This document shows, piece by piece, positions 61,359-64,000 of a DNA stretch of 64,000 bases (the first letter of the stretch is position 1; each line of letters opens with the position of its first letter). Position numbers and translations under genes: made by a program. This DNA is from Accumulibacter sp031732815 (GTDB lineage Bacteria; Pseudomonadota; Gammaproteobacteria; Burkholderiales; Rhodocyclaceae), in assembly GCF_031732815.1 (NCBI RefSeq), contig NZ_JAVMKF010000293.1:1-64000 (forward strand), written 5' to 3'. The notes beneath the pieces are model-generated. The model had not been told where the DNA came from, made no database searches, and was given only the letters and a program-made list of their open reading frames with translations.

Positions 61359-62084
61359 TTGACACTGCCTGCGCCAGCTTGCCAGCCGTCATCGGTTGGG
61401 CTTGATCTTGTCGTGCGCGACGCAGCAGCGGAATCGGGCAAGCCGCAGGTCAATCGTCCGCCAGCGGCTGGCAAGCGAGCAGGCTTTCATCCGACAACGC
61501 TGCTGGTCGTCTGGTTTTCCCTGCTGCTGGTCGGGCAGTCGCTTGCCGGTTGGCACATCCTGCTGACCCTGCTGCTCCTATCGGCTTGCGGTGCCGGCGT
61601 CCGGCAAGACTGGAAACGCCTGGCGTGGGGCTCGCGCTGGCTGATCGTTTCCCTGTTCGCCGTTTTCGCCTGGGGAGAAGCGGGCGAAGCTGTCTGTCCA
61701 AGCGCGTTGGCGCCTACCCTGGAGGGCCTGTCTTTAGCGCTGACGCAAGTCGGGCGCCTCCTGCTGGTGCTGATGGCAGTTGCCATCCTGCGCTACGGGA
61801 TGCCCTTGGCGGACCTGCTCAGGGGTTTGCACGGCTTGCTGCAGCCGATTCGCCGTTGGCGGATCGATACTGATCGTGTCGTCGTACGCCTGATCCTCGT
61901 CTTGCGGCAGGCAGACCAAATGCCTCCGAGTTGGCGCGACTGGCGCAGTCTGTTGGCGCCGCACGAACATGTCGCGGGAGGCGAAGTGATTGAACTGGCG
62001 GATAAACCGCTGTCGTACCGGGACTACCTGGCGATCTTGCTGGTATGTGGTCTGGTGGCGGTTTTCCTCGCCCAGCGGATGTAG
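61359..62084 (+). CDS. CbiQ/ECF-T-like membrane protein
   Basis: This is a 241-residue protein whose start is uncertain: the first 40 residues are not membrane-like, and a GTG at 61410 is possible. FHPTTLLVVWFSLLLVGQSL opens a set of 4-5 membrane helices, seen as HPTTLLVVW then LLLVGQSL. LADLLRGLHGLLQPI resembles the coupling motif of energy-coupling factor T components. No ATPase or S component is encoded nearby. It lies between fimV and truA, 3 bases before truA. Family membership is moderately sure; substrate is unknown. Confidence 0.7.
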   Translation: MTLPAPACQPSSVGLDLVVRDAAAESGKPQVNRPPAAGKRAGFHPTTLLVVWFSLLLVGQSLAGWHILLTLLLLSACGAGVRQDWKRLAWGSRWLIVSLFAVFAWGEAGEAVCPSALAPTLEGLSLALTQVGRLLLVLMAVAILRYGMPLADLLRGLHGLLQPIRRWRIDTDRVVVRLILVLRQADQMPPSWRDWRSLLAPHEHVAGGEVIELADKPLSYRDYLAILLVCGLVAVFLAQRM

Positions 62085-62087
62085 CGC

Positions 62088-62909
62088 GTGCGAATCGCTC
62101 TCGCGCTCGAGTACGATGGCAGCCGTTTCTGTGGTTGGCAGAAGCAGCCCGCTGGGGGTAGCGTACAGGACGCGCTGCAAGAAGCGCTTGGAAAATTTGC
62201 CGGCGTGCCGATCAAGGTTGTTTGTGCGGGTCGGACCGACGCCGGAGTGCACGCGCTCGGTCAGATCGTCCATTTCGATACCACGCTTGACCGTTCGCTG
62301 TACGCCTGGGTGCGCGGGTGCAATACCTTTCTGCCCGCCAGCGTTGCCGTCCGTTGGGCGCACGTGGTGGGAGAGGGCTTCCATGCACGCGCTTCGGCGC
62401 TTGCCCGTCACTATCGCTATCTCCTGCTCAATCGTGCGCATCGGCCCGGCGTCGGGCATGCCCGGCTGGGCTGGTATCATCACCCTCTCAGGCTACAGGA
62501 CATGCAGGAAGCAGCCGGCCTGCTCCTTGGTGAACACGACTTCTCAGCTTTTCGCGCCGCTGAATGCCAGGCCGTATCGCCGGTCAAGTTCATGCATCAG
62601 GCGCGAATCGAGAGAAACGGCGATCTCATCGTCTTCGATTTCACTGCCTCGGCTTTTCTCCACCACATGGTGCGCAATCTGGTCGGCAGTCTGGTACACG
62701 TCGGCCAGGGCAAACAGCCTCCCGTATGGATCAGCAGCCTGCTGGCCAGCCGCGACCGCCGACTGGCTGCACCAACCTTTCCGGCCGATGGGCTCTATCT
62801 GGTCACCGTCCACTACCCGGCATGCTGGAACTTGCCGCTTGATGACGATACCCTTCTCCTGCCTTTCGCGGTGGGTTCGCGCGCCGTCACCAAGACTGTT
62901 GAAAGATGA
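62088..62909 (+). CDS. truA: tRNA pseudouridine(38-40) synthase
   Basis: The product has 273 residues from the GTG at 62088. EYDGSRFCGWQKQ opens the family, and the catalytic aspartate is D51 in CAGRTDAGVHA. FLHHMVRNLVGSLV is the second conserved part. It modifies the anticodon arm of tRNAs. It overlaps trpF by 4 bases (ATGA). Confidence 0.97.
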   Translation: MRIALALEYDGSRFCGWQKQPAGGSVQDALQEALGKFAGVPIKVVCAGRTDAGVHALGQIVHFDTTLDRSLYAWVRGCNTFLPASVAVRWAHVVGEGFHARASALARHYRYLLLNRAHRPGVGHARLGWYHHPLRLQDMQEAAGLLLGEHDFSAFRAAECQAVSPVKFMHQARIERNGDLIVFDFTASAFLHHMVRNLVGSLVHVGQGKQPPVWISSLLASRDRRLAAPTFPADGLYLVTVHYPACWNLPLDDDTLLLPFAVGSRAVTKTVER

Positions 62910-63535
62910 AGACGCGAATCAAGATCTGTGGTCTGACGCGCGCCAGCGATCTGCAGGACGCGGTCGACGCCGGTGCCGATGCTTTGGGCCTGGTCTTTTA
63001 CCCGCCCAGCCCGCGCTACGTGGATCTGACGACGGCCGCCCAACTGGCCGCTTGCGTGCCGCCCTTGGTGACGATCGTCGGGCTGTTCGTCAATGCCGAT
63101 CCGGCTCAGGTGCGTGCGACGCTTGCTGCAGTTCCCATCCATTTGCTGCAAATGCACGGCGACGAGGACGAGGCGTATTGCCGACAGTTCGATCGCCCCT
63201 ACGTGAAAGCGGCGCGCGTCCGGGCGGGCATGGATTTGCTACAATACGCGGCGGGCTTTCCCTCGGCGCAGGCGATCCTTCTTGATGCGTTTGTGGACGG
63301 TTATGGCGGCGGCGGCAAGGTTTTCGACTGGTCGCTGGTGCCGCCGACGCTAGGCAAGCCACTGATTCTTTCCGGCGGACTGGATGCCGACAATGTTGGC
63401 GAGGCGGTGCGGTGCCTCAATCCGGCAGCCGTTGACGTCTCCTCCGGAGTCGAGGCCGGCAAGGGAATCAAGGATGCGGCAAAGATCCGCGCTTTCGTCA
63501 AGGCAGTGCGGGCAGCCGACCAATCCGGCGACTAG
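62906..63535 (+). CDS. trpF: Phosphoribosylanthranilate isomerase
   Basis: The product has 209 residues, a TIM barrel of usual size. KICGLTRASD has the catalytic cysteine (C8). VGLFVNAD, LLQMHGDED, and the phosphate-binding ILSGGLDADNV and DVSSGVEAGKG are visible. The catalytic Asp is in ILLDAFVDGYGGGGK. It is the third step of tryptophan synthesis. It is coupled to truA and 124 bases ahead of trpB. Confidence 0.97.
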   Translation: MKTRIKICGLTRASDLQDAVDAGADALGLVFYPPSPRYVDLTTAAQLAACVPPLVTIVGLFVNADPAQVRATLAAVPIHLLQMHGDEDEAYCRQFDRPYVKAARVRAGMDLLQYAAGFPSAQAILLDAFVDGYGGGGKVFDWSLVPPTLGKPLILSGGLDADNVGEAVRCLNPAAVDVSSGVEAGKGIKDAAKIRAFVKAVRAADQSGD

Positions 63536-63571
63536 GCAGCCGGTACGATCCGTCGAAACGGCCGGGCCGGC

Positions 63572-63599
63572 GCACGGGCAGCCTCACGGCTGCCCGTGC
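63572..63599 (+). repeat. 11-bp perfect hairpin between trpF and trpB
   Basis: GCACGGGCAGC (63572-63582) pairs exactly with GCTGCCCGTGC (63589-63599) around a 6-base loop. It is 37 bases after the trpF stop and 61 before trpB. No T-tract follows, so full termination is unlikely; it may lower or stabilise the downstream message. Confidence 0.65.
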
Positions 63600-63659
63600 C
63601 GAGGCGACGGCGAGCACGCGCTGGCCTTACGTCGTGGCACCGCAAGGAGTTTGTGGACA

Positions 63660-64000
63660 GTGGGTTCCGAGTACGATCTACCTGATGCAACAGGCCATTT
63701 TGGCCGCTACGGCGGGGTCTTCGTGGCTGAAACTCTGATTCCAGCGCTTGCCGAACTGCGTGAGGCGTATGCCGCTGCCTGGCGTGATGCGCAGTTCGTT
63801 GCCGAGTTCGAAAGCGATCTGAAGCATTATGTCGGCCGGCCAAGTCCGCTCTATCACGCTCGGCGCTGGTCGGAAACGCTCGCCGGCGCGCAGATCTACC
63901 TGAAGCGCGAGGACCTGAACCACACCGGTGCGCACAAGATCAACAACTGCATTGGCCAAGCACTCCTGGCCCGTCGCATGGGCAAGCGGCGCGTCATTGC
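63660..64000 (+). CDS. trpB: Tryptophan synthase beta chain (5' part, cut by window end)
   Basis: Only the first 113 codons are inside the window. The GTG at 63660 follows AAGGAG at 10 bases. The N-terminus DATGHFGRYGGVFVAE is typical of TrpB, and the pyridoxal-phosphate lysine lies in LNHTGAHKINN near residue 93. It joins indole and serine to tryptophan. The upstream trpF and the hairpin between suggest a trpF-trpB(-trpA) unit. Confidence 0.95.
   Translation, partial: MGSEYDLPDATGHFGRYGGVFVAETLIPALAELREAYAAAWRDAQFVAEFESDLKHYVGRPSPLYHARRWSETLAGAQIYLKREDLNHTGAHKINNCIGQALLARRMGKRRVI

Noticed and set aside
1..64000. CRISPR arrays, tRNA, rRNA, insertion sequences and prophage
   Set aside because: I looked for regularly spaced repeats, T-loop-like GTTCGA sequences with acceptor stems, transposase motifs and terminal inverted repeats with target duplications, and saw none that held up.

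Overview
The window is a stretch of high-GC chromosome, almost fully coding, that reads as a betaproteobacterium. It is probably of the Rhodocyclales (an Accumulibacter- or Dechloromonas-like organism). This is judged from gene order and protein character: pilMNOPQ-aroK-aroB-dgt beside gltBD, leuB-asd-fimV-truA-trpF-trpB, and a ribonuclease/barstar pair between aspS and nudB. No similarity search was possible, so the genus is an inference. I saw no rRNA, tRNA, insertion sequence, integrase, phage gene or CRISPR array.

Layout. 240-4446: an oxygen/redox-type signalling pair, a hemerythrin-PAS hybrid histidine kinase followed by an HD-GYP response regulator (predicted c-di-GMP phosphodiesterase). 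4443-8581: envelope genes, namely a secreted SYLF protein, the haem-containing fatty acid cis/trans isomerase Cti and an exported truncated haemoglobin. 9270-13296: FmdB zinc ribbon, DUF502 membrane protein, aspS, a secreted barnase-like RNase with its barstar inhibitor, and a Nudix hydrolase. 13262-15458 (minus): a bufferin operon, bufA-bufB-bufC plus a cysteine-rich CWC protein. It probably makes a copper-binding, cysteine-modified periplasmic peptide. 15851-17792 (minus): a small redox operon with a periplasmic protein, a ferric-reductase-like flavocytochrome and a membrane-anchored cytochrome b5 domain. 18136-20024: two translationally coupled SPFH proteins. 20240-27961 (minus): aroG, mfd, a sirtuin and penicillin-binding protein 1A.

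28120-35880 (plus) carries the type IV pilus assembly genes pilMNOPQ, a terminator, then aroK, aroB and a dGTPase. 35909-39473 (minus) carries the proton-translocating transhydrogenase pntA-pntB and a CBS-pair protein. 40077-49669 (plus) covers nitrogen and amino-sugar metabolism: glutamate synthase gltB/gltD, then glmU and glmS, which use the glutamine/glutamate pool to make UDP-GlcNAc. 49906-51905 (minus) is an acetate-type symporter with its DUF485 partner. 52158-64000 (plus) holds aroC, small and transport genes, an Oma1-type metallopeptidase lipoprotein, leuB, asd, fimV, an ECF-T-like membrane protein, truA, trpF and the 5' part of trpB.

Most of the window is housekeeping. The accessory material of most interest lies in 13.2-20 kb (bufferin operon with an intercistronic hairpin and a possible ECF-sigma promoter, then the cytochrome b5/ferric-reductase operon) and in 0-9 kb (hemerythrin signalling, exported globin). 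Several starts are placed by ribosome binding sites or promoter positions rather than by the longest reading frame, and each such case says so.
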